NCBI GenBank assembly: GCA_029582155.1
Contig: CM055903.1
Span: 40,779,353 to 40,843,352, forward strand
Length of the DNA stretch: 64,000 nucleotides
Direction of reading: 5' to 3'
Source: Panopea generosa
Lineage: Eukaryota; Mollusca; Bivalvia; Adapedonta; Hiatellidae
The translations under genes were made by a program, and so were the position numbers. Under the pieces are notes generated by a model. It had not been told where the DNA came from. It worked only from the letters and a program-made list of their open reading frames with translations, and did no database searches. Each line of letters starts with the position of its first letter. The first letter of the stretch is position 1. Of the stretch, positions 62,501 to 63,324 are shown piece by piece.

Positions 62501-63275
62501 GTATGACCTGGCCGGGGACTGAGCCCACGACCTTCTGCATGCGAGGTGGACGCTCTACCACTAGACCACGCCATGGTCTCGGTTTGAACAAACACCAAAG
62601 AGCCAACTAATTGACATCTCTCCCCAGGAATACCCCATGTTGCGAGGAGCATTTATTACTCTGTGTGTAGGTGCAGGCAGCGACTTAATACTGGTACGGG
62701 TCAGTAACTAAAATGCATTATGTAATAGAAATACTTGAATTCAAAGGTCACACTAAAACATTTGTTTCTTCTAAAATTCGTTTTTAACGAAATTCAGTGT
62801 CCACCAATATTTCCTTGAATCAAAAACAACGAAAATTAATACTGATGAAAATTAATGATTTCACAGTATGTAGAATTGGTGACAGCACCACCTGGCCCAC
62901 ATGGTACAGAATGCAAATATCACACCTGTTGGTATATATCAATTTCCTTTAAAAAAATAATCTCCCCTTTTTTCTGGCAGACAAATAAAACCCTTATAAT
63001 TTTGATTAAATCAAAGTCGGACAACATTTTAGTACAAATATAAGCATAAACAATAATAACAGTCTAACAAAGTTTAGCAACTATTCTTAGTTACTGGACA
63101 ACACAATTATTAAAACATGATAGCCCAAAAAATTAACATTTTATAACATAAGGTACAATTAACACTAAACATATAAAAATCTGTGTCTATACTTGTATGT
63201 TTTTTTTAACTACAACACATGTAATTCACATGTATTTAGCACGCATTTGTCTACCTTTCTTTGAGCTAGAACATG
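2469..63275 (-). CDS. CFAP54: CFAP54-like central-pair ciliary protein, partial multi-exon gene (exons E1-E40)
   Basis: Known of the family: CFAP54/FAP54 is a roughly 3,000-residue component of the C1d projection of the ciliary central pair, working with FAP46, FAP74 and FAP221, and needed for normal ciliary beating; mouse mutants show primary ciliary dyskinesia features. Seen here: 40 minus-strand exons with GT donors and AG acceptors whose phases agree at every junction, giving about 2,220 codons (6,667 nt) with no stop. An FN3-like domain lies at about residues 142-294 counted from E2 (motif ERYVFAVAAYTAEGKLIG). It is followed by alpha-helical segments with landmarks CEKMLVAIELAGWL, REGKLFCDVLCDKGPLY and HRKKRLRKICGDELPW, and later TPR-like stretches. 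The length is about 70% of the human protein; the N-terminal part must lie beyond the right edge and the C-terminus is not visible. The introns contain only repeats and unrecognised AT-rich DNA. Identification is from recalled family features, not a search. Confidence 0.88.
3077..3210. mobile_element. Family E element, decayed
   Basis: ACCTGTCTTAAGAAACC at left and TTAAGACAGGTTTGACTAG at right; lies between E40 and MITE copy 2. Confidence 0.5.
3327..3722 (-). mobile_element. piggyBac-type MITE, copy 2, with expanded internal repeat
   Basis: TTAA at 3323-3326 and 3723-3726. Inverted relative to copy 1, with the same hairpin core (about 3610-3672). It is longer than the other copies because the 25-bp unit at 3334-3556 has expanded to about nine copies. 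Confidence 0.85.
3334..3556. repeat. 25-bp minisatellite inside MITE copy 2
   Basis: About nine units of GCCTTTGGACACCTCTAATA plus TAGAC, differing by a few bases. Other copies of the same MITE carry one to three units, so the array is a variable-number repeat intrinsic to the element. Confidence 0.85.
4203..4335 (-). mobile_element. Family A SINE, decayed fragment
   Basis: Reverse-orientation remnant with the CCAGTCACATTATAC block and a degenerate B box; other parts are poorly preserved. Confidence 0.55.
5120..5252. repeat. (ATTC)n microsatellite
   Basis: ATTC repeats, slightly interrupted near 5160-5200. Confidence 0.95.
5892..6070 (-). CDS. CFAP54: CFAP54 exon E39
   Basis: 179 nt. Starts on a codon boundary (MEELGERLEHYHPE) and ends two bases into a Gly codon. 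Acceptor TTTACAG, donor GTATGT. Encodes NVYLPHCLKLVQIKLRVGHA, helical. Confidence 0.87.
6419..6588 (-). mobile_element. Family C SINE
   Basis: Reverse copy, shortened in the body; the 3' part (GCCATTTTCAACACATGACAG) and head (ACCACTCTGCCACGGAACA) are recognisable. Confidence 0.65.
6755..6912. repeat. About 22-bp degenerate tandem repeat
   Basis: Six to seven units around CTTACTCGACACTTGACTTT, degenerate on the left side. Lies about 75 bp left of E38. Confidence 0.7.
6988..7167 (-). CDS. CFAP54: CFAP54 exon E38
   Basis: 60 codons, phase 0 at both ends, acceptor TTCCACAG and donor GTAATT. Encodes DSISLLVKVPCLSMSGGQLL, then DLEAIECIDDTIIFTERTM and VLKQ. Confidence 0.89.
7551..7726 (-). CDS. 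CFAP54: CFAP54 exon E37
   Basis: 176 nt. Two bases complete the Gly codon; ends on a codon boundary. Acceptor TCAACAG, donor GTGAGT. Encodes DNKVLQELADCRQYCAEGLG and NIIEGKNLEHTISLLS, helical. Confidence 0.88.
8532..8766 (-). mobile_element. piggyBac-type MITE, copy 3
   Basis: TTAA at 8528-8531 and 8767-8770; hairpin core and both termini conserved. Same orientation as copy 2. Lies in the E37-E36 intron. Confidence 0.83.
8771..11435. other. Intron sequence, E37-E36
   Basis: AT-rich, unstructured DNA with only the family E element at 10002-10089. No exon, RNA gene or coding remnant recognised. Confidence 0.6.
10002..10089. mobile_element. Family E short DNA element, internally deleted
   Basis: 88 bp from TAGTCAAACCTGTGTCAAG to ACACGTTTGACTGTA; the centre is deleted compared with other copies. 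Confidence 0.62.
11436..11551. repeat. Direct duplication of 56 bp
   Basis: The block from GGGACTTGCTTTATACAG to TCTTGTAGCCAGCT occurs twice with one or two differences. It ends about 40 bp left of the E36 donor. Confidence 0.85.
11593..11792 (-). CDS. CFAP54: CFAP54 exon E36
   Basis: 200 nt. The first base completes the Arg codon; ends one base into a Gly codon. Acceptor ATATAAAG after a T-rich tract, donor GTGAGT. Encodes SRSRLDARLWLNCRVALV and KSLMMEIRGMGEVK. Confidence 0.87.
11793..13904. other. Intron sequence, E36-E35, distal part
   Basis: AT-rich sequence without recognised repeats, apart from weak SINE-like similarity near 13825-13900. The rest of this intron (14153-15730) likewise shows nothing coding. 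Confidence 0.55.
13905..14152 (-). mobile_element. Family B SINE
   Basis: Same body and TTGATTGATTG tail as the copy at 1448. The head is degenerate, with part of the B-box region deleted. Lies in the E36-E35 intron. Confidence 0.75.
15731..15911 (-). CDS. CFAP54: CFAP54 exon E35
   Basis: 181 nt. Two bases complete the Gly codon; ends two bases into an Arg codon. Acceptor CATTAG, donor GTATAA. Encodes LSAAELELVILCKLEQSEVA and AARIVLTALRLLQSSNLF, two amphipathic helices, then KKKKLVPHPP. Confidence 0.88.
16240..16375 (-). mobile_element. Family C SINE, rearranged
   Basis: The body block (GGTGGAGGAAGACTTTAGAA) and part of the head are clear; similarity to the 3' part reappears near 16066-16110, separated by unrelated sequence. 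Confidence 0.6.
16452..16665 (+). mobile_element. Family C SINE
   Basis: Forward copy: head GGTCTTCCGTGGCAGTG, CATCTCAAGATCACTTGCC, body CTTCCTCCACCAATAAAAC, 3' part ACCTGAAATGTG. Lies 131 bp left of E34 and opposite in orientation to the 16240 copy. Confidence 0.75.
16796..16963 (-). CDS. CFAP54: CFAP54 exon E34
   Basis: 168 nt. Two bases complete the Ser codon; ends one base into a Gly codon. Acceptor CTTACAG, donor GTACAC. Encodes LTIAGFATKRFSGARKPITL and LVVADQMVGTISDVIQENAE, an ordered segment. Confidence 0.88.
17792..17982. mobile_element. Short DNA element (family E), TACAGTCAAACCTGT ends
   Basis: Left end TACAGTCAAACCTGTGTTAG and right end GGCTGCTTAAGACAGGTTT, near-inverse of one another. 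No coding capacity; a non-autonomous DNA transposon. Confidence 0.65.
18505..18702. repeat. 37-bp tandem repeat
   Basis: Five or so units of GGGAACCAATGTCATATCCC and AAAACTATGACTTTGCA, decaying to the left. Confidence 0.75.
19390..19456. repeat. 28-bp tandem repeat
   Basis: Two and a half units of GAAAACCAATCAGAACAAAG plus TATAT. Confidence 0.75.
20269..20355. repeat. Fold-back sequence with about 34-bp arms
   Basis: GATAGAAAATTCCGTCCC at left and GGGACGGAATTTTCTATC at right continue inward to AACTGTTTT and AAAACAGTT, around a loop of about 19 bases (20303-20321). A related, decayed copy lies near 49228-49297. Confidence 0.75.
20403..20545 (+). mobile_element. Family C SINE fragment
   Basis: Body only (TTGCCAGTTACTCGAGGGAGG, CTGAGGTCTTCCTCCACCA); the tRNA-like head is largely lost. 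Confidence 0.6.
20849..20953 (-). CDS. CFAP54: CFAP54 exon E33 (acidic/serine linker)
   Basis: 105 nt. Two bases complete the Gly codon; ends one base into a Ser codon. Acceptor ATTTCAG, donor GTATAA. EIDPIPVSPDQSANKPE and KGDNKSESNDGSSTDR look disordered. It lies 5.6 kb from E32, across the largest LINE fragment of the window. Confidence 0.78.
21699..21850 (+). mobile_element. Family D SINE
   Basis: B box GCGGGTTCGATCCCC, body with AAGTACTGGATCTACCCAGG and GAAGCAGACTCGAGAGCGG, A-rich end. The A-box part is missing. Confidence 0.7.
22293..22525 (+). mobile_element. tRNA-Leu-like SINE (family C)
   Basis: Head GGTCCTCCATGGTTGAGTGG followed by TCTAAGG resembles a type-II leucine tRNA, and the CTCAAGA loop fits anticodon CAA. 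A B-box-like GTAGGTTTGAGTATC follows, then a body with TTCATTCTGAGATC and a 3' part ending in TTTAACTC. Confidence 0.78.
23180..23412 (-). mobile_element. Family B SINE
   Basis: The body is preserved from the TTTTTATGCC block to the CACAACTCACGAATCCTGG head region; the A-box end has decayed. Confidence 0.75.
24104..24305. mobile_element. Family E short DNA element
   Basis: Left end around CAACCTGTCTTAAGCAGC, right end CACTAAGGTGTGACTGTA, with an internal GGCTGCTTAAGACAGGTGAC block. Confidence 0.6.
24861..26105 (-). mobile_element. LINE (non-LTR retrotransposon) 3' fragment
   Basis: An open stretch at 25262-25879 encodes the end of a reverse-transcriptase protein of the CR1/Rex/Jockey type: thumb-like FLYRNCRYFNLQTKRTLI, the YYNAI-type C-terminal block (TYYCNAIADCNNLSNNL), and a basic end. 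Upstream sequence to 26105 continues it in another frame (TVTWNGYEIPSQEKVQ), interrupted by a stop near 25883. The AT-rich 3' UTR ends in TTTGAATTTGAATTTGAATT (24868-24887), a microsatellite tail typical of such elements. 5'-truncated and inactive. Confidence 0.82.
26541..26579 (-). CDS. CFAP54: CFAP54 exon E32 (39-nt microexon)
   Basis: 39 nt: two bases completing an Asp codon, then DTLYETDEEYEE with an extra Asp in front, then one base of a Gly codon. Acceptor CCTTTAG, donor GTAAGT. The acidic residues continue the charge switch between basic E31 and E33; both neighbouring phases match. Confidence 0.75.
26848..27067 (+). mobile_element. piggyBac-type MITE, copy 4
   Basis: TTAA at 26844-26847 and 27068-27071. 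The hairpin core is present; the right subterminal part has diverged, so it is an older copy. Confidence 0.8.
27092..27295 (-). mobile_element. Family B SINE
   Basis: Begins 21 bases after MITE copy 4. Tail, body and head (CTGGATTGAAAGTCAGAC, GCTGAGCTGAAC) are recognisable, with internal deletions. Confidence 0.7.
27824..27957 (-). CDS. CFAP54: CFAP54 exon E31 (basic linker)
   Basis: 134 nt. The first base completes the Ile codon; ends one base into an Asp codon. Acceptor GTTTCAG, donor GTATGT. Lys/Ser/Gly-rich: STISKPGFGGSKKSD and SSKRPGAKASKTDKD, probably disordered. Confidence 0.83.
29047..29198 (-). CDS. CFAP54: CFAP54 exon E30
   Basis: 152 nt. Starts on a codon boundary and ends two bases into an Ile codon. 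Acceptor ATTATAG, donor GTAAGT. Encodes VLENVLDKRLSSNLGTLYG and CHLSLVQAHLFTSIAKTI. Confidence 0.89.
30214..30477 (-). CDS. CFAP54: CFAP54 exon E29 (TPR-like)
   Basis: 88 codons, phase 0 at both ends, acceptor TGTGCAG and donor GTCAGT. Encodes LNQFFATFISRDLQRTVDGR and KCRVLADLGLFTEALQVLQR, a TPR-like helix-turn-helix, then a linker ending TQPTNLK. Confidence 0.91.
30533..30704 (+). mobile_element. Family D SINE
   Basis: B box GTGGATTTGATCCC, body with CTCAGTACTGGTTCTAGC and GACTTGAGAGCGATTC. Starts about 55 bp right of E29. Confidence 0.7.
30734..30828 (-). repeat. tRNA-like core enclosed by 23-bp inverted arms
   Basis: TTTTTGCCACTTTGG (30734-30748) and its perfect inverse (30814-30828), with pairing continuing to about 23 bp (GATTCG/CGAATC). 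On the minus strand the core ends with a B-box-like ATCGTGGGTTCGAATCTCC. Not a standard tRNA fold. Confidence 0.6.
31282..31503 (+). mobile_element. piggyBac-type MITE, copy 5
   Basis: TTAA at 31278-31281; the right flank reads CTAA (31504-31507), a single-base change of the target duplication. Hairpin core conserved. Confidence 0.82.
32147..32347 (-). CDS. CFAP54: CFAP54 exon E28
   Basis: 67 codons, phase 0 at both ends, acceptor CACAAG after a long T tract and donor GTAAGC. Encodes FRASLPHPLADRDYAMYEVG and RQLVAALRWVIEELARGQ. Confidence 0.89.
32945..33011 (-). CDS. CFAP54: CFAP54 exon E27
   Basis: 67 nt. The first base completes the Gln codon; ends on a codon boundary. Acceptor TTTTTAG, donor GTTAGT. 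Encodes FILTSDLGLRTECCFLSG and YLFK. Missed by long-ORF scans because it is so short; supported by phase and splice sites on both sides. Confidence 0.85.
33367..33575 (+). mobile_element. Family C SINE
   Basis: Head GGTCCTCCATGGCCTAGTAT, then TCTCAAGTTTTACTTACCTC and a diverged body. Lies just left of E26. Confidence 0.7.
33651..33912 (-). CDS. CFAP54: CFAP54 exon E26 (TPR-like)
   Basis: 262 nt. Two bases complete the Glu codon; ends two bases into a Gln codon. Acceptor TTTTTAG, donor GTATGT. QAMHESGNLHYHANNLRAAY followed by KWWSEALDLIMDADD matches the small-residue and aromatic spacing of a tetratricopeptide repeat. Confidence 0.9.
33966..34098 (-). mobile_element. Family B SINE fragment
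   Basis: The tail (TTTTTATGCCATTGAGGGC) is joined directly to the head (GATTTGAACTTATGATATC) with most of the body deleted. Lies about 50 bp upstream of the E26 acceptor. Confidence 0.65.
34149..34340. mobile_element. MITE-like element with about 60-bp inverted repeats
   Basis: The left arm (34149-34212) from GGTGAATTTCAGACAGCC to TTTTAGAATATG is the approximate inverse of the right arm (34279-34340), from TATTCTAAAACTGC to CTGAAATTCACC. About 65 bp separate the arms. Flanked by sequence with similarity to other dispersed repeats. Confidence 0.65.
34580..34765 (-). CDS. CFAP54: CFAP54 exon E25
   Basis: 186 nt. Two bases complete a Met codon; ends one base into a Glu codon. Acceptor TTCCTCAG, donor GTATGT. 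A proline- and charge-rich linker: ARPQPTMPPDISREEYLDPS, then IGTVITSYEKTI. Confidence 0.86.
35341..35578 (-). mobile_element. Family C SINE, well preserved
   Basis: All parts are present: 3' part TTTAACGTCATTTTCAAC, body GGTGGAGGAAGACCTCAGAA, reversed head AACTCAGCCACAGAGGACC. Lies 49 bp left of E24. Confidence 0.8.
35627..36030 (-). CDS. CFAP54: CFAP54 exon E24 (largest exon here)
   Basis: 404 nt, the largest exon seen. Starts by completing an Asn codon and ends one base into a Met codon. Encodes DRYAEQIVPLLVQAQRRL, PPQPHYLQLMSKLNSVITAR, and LDVPYSLSVLYEAFDKSQY. A second in-frame acceptor six bases inside the exon (boundary 36024) would drop two residues; the outer one is chosen because it keeps Asp-Arg-Tyr. 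Confidence 0.9.
36295..36351. mobile_element. Family E element, right-end fragment
   Basis: Ends in CTACTTAAGACAGGTTTGAC plus TGTA; the left end is not intact. Confidence 0.5.
36765..36880. repeat. 48-bp repeat with a CACATGTG palindrome
   Basis: Three units, each with TATGGCACATGTGTG or a one- to two-base variant, spaced about 48 bp. Possibly a short minisatellite; no gene association seen. Confidence 0.55.
37010..37239 (-). CDS. CFAP54: CFAP54 exon E23
   Basis: 230 nt. Starts on a codon boundary (AKAKGKKLGEYFESW) and ends two bases into an Asn codon completed by E24. Acceptor GTAACAG, donor GTAAGA. Encodes DARFIRRLMLRVLEILYYEE and KWEKLVDIALRF, a TPR-like helix pair. Confidence 0.9.
37567..37884 (+). 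mobile_element. tRNA-Ala-like SINE (family A), intact copy
   Basis: Flanked by perfect 13-bp repeats ATGTCATGGAAAA (37554-37566 and 37885-37897). The tRNA-like head has an A box (TGGTCTAGTGG), an anticodon arm with loop CTCGCAT (CGC, alanine) and a B box (GGTTCAATCC). A body of about 240 bp ends in an ACAACAACA-type tail. The acceptor stem does not pair fully, so this is a SINE and not a working tRNA. Confidence 0.88.
38042..38281 (-). CDS. CFAP54: CFAP54 exon E22
   Basis: 80 codons, phase 0 at both ends, acceptor AATTCAG and donor GTGAAG. Encodes VLAHRGQYWTLLQNSVRALW, CAHTALLRAY and IRSMAWKPLHVAADCLLDMM: strongly helical, with no stop or frameshift. Confidence 0.9.
38563..38795 (+). mobile_element. 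piggyBac-type MITE, copy 6
   Basis: TTAA at 38559-38562 and 38796-38799. The core hairpin matches copy 1 almost exactly; two units of the 25-bp repeat near the right end. Confidence 0.85.
39986..40179 (-). CDS. CFAP54: CFAP54 exon E21
   Basis: 194 nt. Two bases complete the Gly codon; it ends on a codon boundary. Acceptor TTGCAG, donor GTGAGT. A proline-rich start (VPPPPMFTEPP) is followed by a long helix (RLHAQKTQEQAAEKIMLTAQ) and KSFTFFRKAI. Confidence 0.87.
40762..41054 (-). CDS. CFAP54: CFAP54 exon E20
   Basis: 293 nt. The first base completes the Lys codon; it ends with one base of a Gly codon. Acceptor ATTATAG, donor GTACAT. An ordered start (LDQEWFVFETAGTLVVGWE) is followed by a charged, probably disordered stretch (ERNESDFSSDEEFETKK) and an alanine-rich end. 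Confidence 0.85.
42241..42338 (-). CDS. CFAP54: CFAP54 exon E19
   Basis: 98 nt. Starts on a codon boundary and ends two bases into a Lys codon completed by E20. Acceptor TATTGCAG, donor GTATGT. Encodes LNIIEGLAQFNAFLHKLEKR, continuing directly from E18. A 40-bp minisatellite of about 13 units lies immediately upstream of its acceptor. Confidence 0.88.
42345..42865. repeat. 40-bp minisatellite next to the E19 acceptor
   Basis: About 13 units of ATACAGATATTTATCAATAT plus TTTGCCATGACTTCAATGAA, with 42-bp variants at the right end. On the coding strand the part TTATTGAAGCCATGGCA resembles the first codons of E19 (TTATTGAAGGCTTGGCA), so the unit may derive from the E19 acceptor region. Confidence 0.82.
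43140..43325 (-). mobile_element. Family B SINE, decayed
   Basis: Weak similarity to the body and to the reversed B-box region (GATTCAAATTCACAAACACTG). Old copy just upstream of E18 in genome order. Confidence 0.45.
43363..43467 (-). CDS. CFAP54: CFAP54 exon E18
   Basis: 35 codons, phase 0 at both ends, acceptor TTTACACAG and donor GTTTGT. Encodes LPDLYRGW followed by HRKKRLRKICGDELPWKCQ, a tryptophan- and basic-rich segment I recognise as a CFAP54 landmark. Confidence 0.9.
44051..44116 (-). CDS. CFAP54: CFAP54 exon E17
   Basis: 22 codons, phase 0 at both ends, acceptor CCTTTTTAG and donor GTATTT. Encodes PLHVNNNMSDMARQAQEE then AEVK, probably the start of a helix that runs into E18. Confidence 0.76.
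44467..44556 (-). mobile_element. Family B-like tRNA head only
   Basis: On the minus strand reads CGGGCTTGATTAGCTTATTC and then a B box GAGTTCGATTCACC. The body is absent. May be an unprocessed-looking tRNA pseudogene or a truncated SINE. Confidence 0.5.
44793..44894 (-). CDS. CFAP54: CFAP54 exon E16
   Basis: 34 codons, phase 0 at both ends, acceptor TTTTACAG and donor GTCAGT. A proline-rich, basic linker: EYSSPRAPMGGSKMVQ and SAPKPKRRQKYK. Continues the disordered stretch begun in E15. Confidence 0.78.
44983..45150 (-). mobile_element. Family D-like SINE, diverged
   Basis: Similar body start (CCTGGGTACGACTAGTAC) and a B-box-like GGAGGATCGAACCCGC, followed by an inverted or duplicated stretch. 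Confidence 0.45.
45172..45339. mobile_element. Family E short DNA element
   Basis: Left end TACAGTAAAACCTGTCTTAA, right end CAAGTTTCACTGTA. Internal blocks (CAACCAGTCAAGGGA) are shared with the copy at 10002. Confidence 0.68.
45882..46139 (+). mobile_element. piggyBac-type MITE, copy 7
   Basis: TTAA at 45878-45881; the right flank has decayed (ATTG). Three units of the 25-bp repeat near the right end and a slightly altered hairpin loop. Confidence 0.8.
46799..46993 (-). CDS. CFAP54: CFAP54 exon E15 (low-complexity, weak splice sites)
   Basis: 65 codons in frame, phase 0 at both ends, so it can be skipped without a shift. It repeats an S-K/R-x-G pattern (QSKVG, QSRVG, GSKMG) and ends in a glutamate run (IQEEEE). 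The donor is GTTTAC and the acceptor lacks a clear pyrimidine tract, so the borders are uncertain and the exon may be alternative or lineage-specific. Confidence 0.6.
47060..48198 (-). mobile_element. Mollusc-type dispersed repeat with five roughly 160-bp internal units
   Basis: On the minus strand it begins TAAGCTCATCTGAGCTGAAG and has AGGTGAGCTTTTGTGATCGC, a type of repeat I recognise as frequent in bivalve genomes. The internal unit GGCCGCCATGTTTTTTGAC recurs near 47363, 47521, 47677, 47841 and 48006. A C-run lies at 47986-48004. No coding capacity; class uncertain. Confidence 0.7.
48923..49046 (-). CDS. CFAP54: CFAP54 exon E14
   Basis: 124 nt. The first base completes the Arg codon of E13; it ends on a codon boundary. 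Acceptor ATTTCAG, donor GTGCGT. Encodes RNEQIIGVRAFLTKQPGG, then DDPKKFAAAMVEYSKEK. Confidence 0.83.
49228..49297. repeat. Decayed relative of the 20269 fold-back
   Basis: Shares AACTGTTTTGGCAGGAACAA with CTCTCGAAAGACAGAATTTTC, the counterpart of the loop and right arm; part of the right arm is deleted. Confidence 0.5.
49868..50026 (+). mobile_element. tRNA-derived SINE (family D)
   Basis: Head GGGCAGTAGTGTAGAGGATA with an A box, B box GCAGGTTCAATCCCC, a short body with AAGCGAACTCGAGAGC, and an A-rich end. Confidence 0.72.
50364..50490 (-). CDS. CFAP54: CFAP54 exon E13
   Basis: 127 nt. Two bases complete the Val codon; it ends two bases into an Arg codon. Acceptor TTCCACAG after a long T tract, donor GTTGGT (weak). 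Encodes FKKRARYLEFFVQVAQKAL and ELALEWCDDTENWVS, a helical-repeat type segment. Confidence 0.85.
50991..51222 (-). CDS. CFAP54: CFAP54 exon E12
   Basis: 232 nt. Starts on a codon boundary (VMKTKSRRTGGGKRG) and ends with one base of a Val codon completed by E13. Acceptor CATGTAG, donor GTATGG. A basic start is followed by a charged helix (NEELKALEAHMLSMSKQ) and by YIAYLPSRIAYRE. Confidence 0.86.
51598..51736. repeat. Decayed E11-derived repeat units
   Basis: Two stretches (51598-51661, 51662-51736) still show the order AGGTTGAT, ATTATT and CTGGTAT of the neighbouring array, with many changes. They are farther from the exon and older. Confidence 0.55.
51737..52119. repeat. About 95-bp tandem copies of the end of exon E11 and its donor
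   Basis: Exon-donor boundaries recur at 52120 (authentic), 52026, 51926, 51831 and 51737, spaced 94, 100, 95 and 94 bp. Each unit has about 81 exon-like bases and GTAAATATGTAAA. The 52026 and 51926 units keep the reading frame (the latter with a 6-base insertion); the 51831 unit has an extra base. Confidence 0.87.
52120..52293 (-). CDS. CFAP54: CFAP54 exon E11 (its 3' half is tandemly copied)
   Basis: 58 codons, phase 0 at both ends, acceptor TTTCAG and donor GTAAAT. Starts VLRNWGQKSLANSLNDAGRK; the 3' half reads AKELDKGNTLDTSIDN and ends SINLQ. That half with its donor is repeated four more times in the adjoining intron. The 52120 copy is taken as the authentic end because only it is continuous with the upstream part of the exon. 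Confidence 0.84.
52425..53112. repeat. 40-bp minisatellite built from the end of exon E10 and its donor
   Basis: About 17 units such as TAGCCATATGGAAAGTGAAA plus TATTTCTGTGTGTATTACC. On the coding strand each unit carries the last bases of E10 (CTTTCCATATGGC), a GTAATA-type donor, and ACACACAG before the next unit. The first unit merges with E10 itself at 53113. Unit length is 27 exon-like plus 13 intron-like bases. Confidence 0.88.
53113..53226 (-). CDS. CFAP54: CFAP54 exon E10 (its 3' end and donor are tandemly copied)
   Basis: 38 codons, phase 0 at both ends, acceptor TTTTACAG and donor GTAATA. Encodes RCHAVLQEIPSGLRQKRP, then SITFHMAK at the 3' end. The last 18 or so bases plus the donor recur about 17 times in the intron that follows (52425-53112). 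Confidence 0.88.
53618..53773 (-). CDS. CFAP54: CFAP54 exon E9
   Basis: 52 codons, phase 0 at both ends, acceptor GTATACAG and donor GTGAGT. Encodes ECEKMLVAIELAGWLNES, then LALQAVVQCYGLIAPLIFY: amphipathic helices typical of the CFAP54 body. Confidence 0.92.
54248..54395 (-). CDS. CFAP54: CFAP54 exon E8
   Basis: 148 nt. The first base completes the Arg codon from E7; it ends on a codon boundary. Acceptor CTTGTAG, donor GTAATA. Encodes ISSPVILRLFLTSMFISVD and REGKLFCDVLCDKGPLY, which I judge among the most conserved-looking stretches of the protein. Confidence 0.9.
55110..55252 (-). CDS. CFAP54: CFAP54 exon E7
   Basis: 143 nt, starts on a codon boundary and ends two bases into an Arg codon completed by E8. 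Acceptor TTGTTGCAG, donor GTTTGT. Encodes ISYQIGCYDISRKASGVLWD, then a proline turn EIPPPEG. Confidence 0.87.
55945..56127 (-). CDS. CFAP54: CFAP54 exon E6 (end of FN3-like domain)
   Basis: 61 codons, phase 0 at both ends, acceptor TTTTAG and donor GTAATG. It carries VSGLKASERYVFAVAAYTA, the classic L-x-Y-x-F-x-V-x-A-Y pattern of FN3 strand F, then GESTRPIL. This is the strongest family signature in the window. Confidence 0.93.
56567..56883 (+). mobile_element. tRNA-Ala-like SINE (family A), second intact copy
   Basis: Perfect 14-bp target duplication ACTTAAGTGACTGA (56553-56566 and 56884-56897 or one base either way). Same head, body and CAACAA tail as the 37567 copy, with few differences. 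Lies in the intron between E5 and E6. Confidence 0.87.
56949..57041 (-). CDS. CFAP54: CFAP54 exon E5 (FN3-like, middle strands)
   Basis: 31 codons, phase 0 at both ends, acceptor CACCTCAG and donor GTACAG. It starts IAWYRIFARNATGSNVK, placing the conserved tryptophan of the FN3-like fold, and ends FIGTGEQ. A full-length SINE sits in the following intron (56567-56883). Confidence 0.88.
57142..57275 (+). mobile_element. Family B SINE head, plus strand
   Basis: A box GGTTATCTCAGTTGGTAG and B box GAGCTTAAATCCCCGCCC, followed by a short body segment. The only plus-strand copy seen of this family. Confidence 0.7.
57545..57815 (-). mobile_element. LINE reverse-transcriptase fragment next to E4
   Basis: Minus-strand frames give VNGVVFLELKKNFDVIDHK, the RT palm motif A region (F-x-D of active elements reads F-x-E here), and further on KHKAAPISHGVPSGFIL, resembling the GVPQGS motif. 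At least one frameshift lies between them. Dead fragment lying directly against the E4 donor. Confidence 0.75.
57837..58019 (-). CDS. CFAP54: CFAP54 exon E4 (start of FN3-like domain)
   Basis: 61 codons, phase 0 at both ends, acceptor TTTACAG and donor GTAAAA. The second half, APPPPILLSRTDHSMVFRP, is the proline-rich first strand region of a fibronectin-III-like fold. A LINE reverse-transcriptase fragment begins within about 20 bases of the donor. Confidence 0.88.
58341..58502 (-). CDS. CFAP54: CFAP54 exon E3
   Basis: 54 codons, phase 0 at both ends, acceptor TTTCAG and donor GTAACC. Helical, with KTEELLGRANKNNLSKALLY followed by MQKAYLMSGEGRVSKEQKKL, a TPR-like pattern just ahead of the FN3-like domain. 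Confidence 0.86.
59151..59411 (-). CDS. CFAP54: CFAP54 exon E2
   Basis: 87 codons, phase 0 at both ends, acceptor ATTATAG and donor GTAAGT. It encodes a helical segment with the stretch SATAVWNTIKDLHLELILMY and a basic end FKRRTCSRMQF. It is the first exon I call with confidence and the start point of the residue numbering used here. Confidence 0.85.
59948..60105 (-). mobile_element. Family D SINE
   Basis: Reverse copy: body (TTTCCTGGGTAGAACCATTA), B-box region (AAGGATCAAACTCATGAAC), A-box region (TGGCCAACATATTATCC). Confidence 0.6.
60512..60655 (-). mobile_element. Family D SINE
   Basis: Reverse copy with the body (TTTCTGGGTAGTACCAGTAC), B-box region (GGGGGATCAAACCTGC) and A-box region (CTATCCATTGCACTACC). 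Confidence 0.68.
60662..60790 (-). mobile_element. Family C SINE fragment
   Basis: 3' part and body (ATTGGTGGAAGAAGACCTC) joined to part of the head (GTGATCTTGAAAAGGTACC). Abuts a family D copy. Confidence 0.65.
61445..62383. repeat. 67-bp minisatellite
   Basis: About 14 units with the blocks TTTTAGGATTATAGAACCAT, TCCAGGACATGTCAGGAGC and AGAGAACCAAAATTGAGGG. Bounded on the right by a truncated family A SINE. Open stretches inside it are repeat translations, not genes. Confidence 0.87.
62384..62578 (-). mobile_element. Family A SINE, truncated copy
   Basis: The tRNA-like head and first part of the body in reverse orientation; the distal body and tail are missing. It abuts the end of the 67-bp tandem array at 61445-62383, which probably removed or replaced the tail. 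Confidence 0.8.
63255..63275 (-). CDS. CFAP54: CFAP54 exon E1 (candidate 21-nt microexon)
   Basis: Seven codons (HVLAQRK) between a good acceptor (T-rich tract then TTTTGCAG) and a GTAGAC donor. It begins and ends on codon boundaries, so it joins in frame to E2. Its small size makes chance possible; it is supported only by splice signals and phase. Nothing else coding was seen between it and E2, 3.8 kb away. Confidence 0.38.
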
Positions 63276-63324
63276 CTGCAAAATCAAACACAAATATCAT
63301 GTGATAAAATAGAAACGATTTAAG

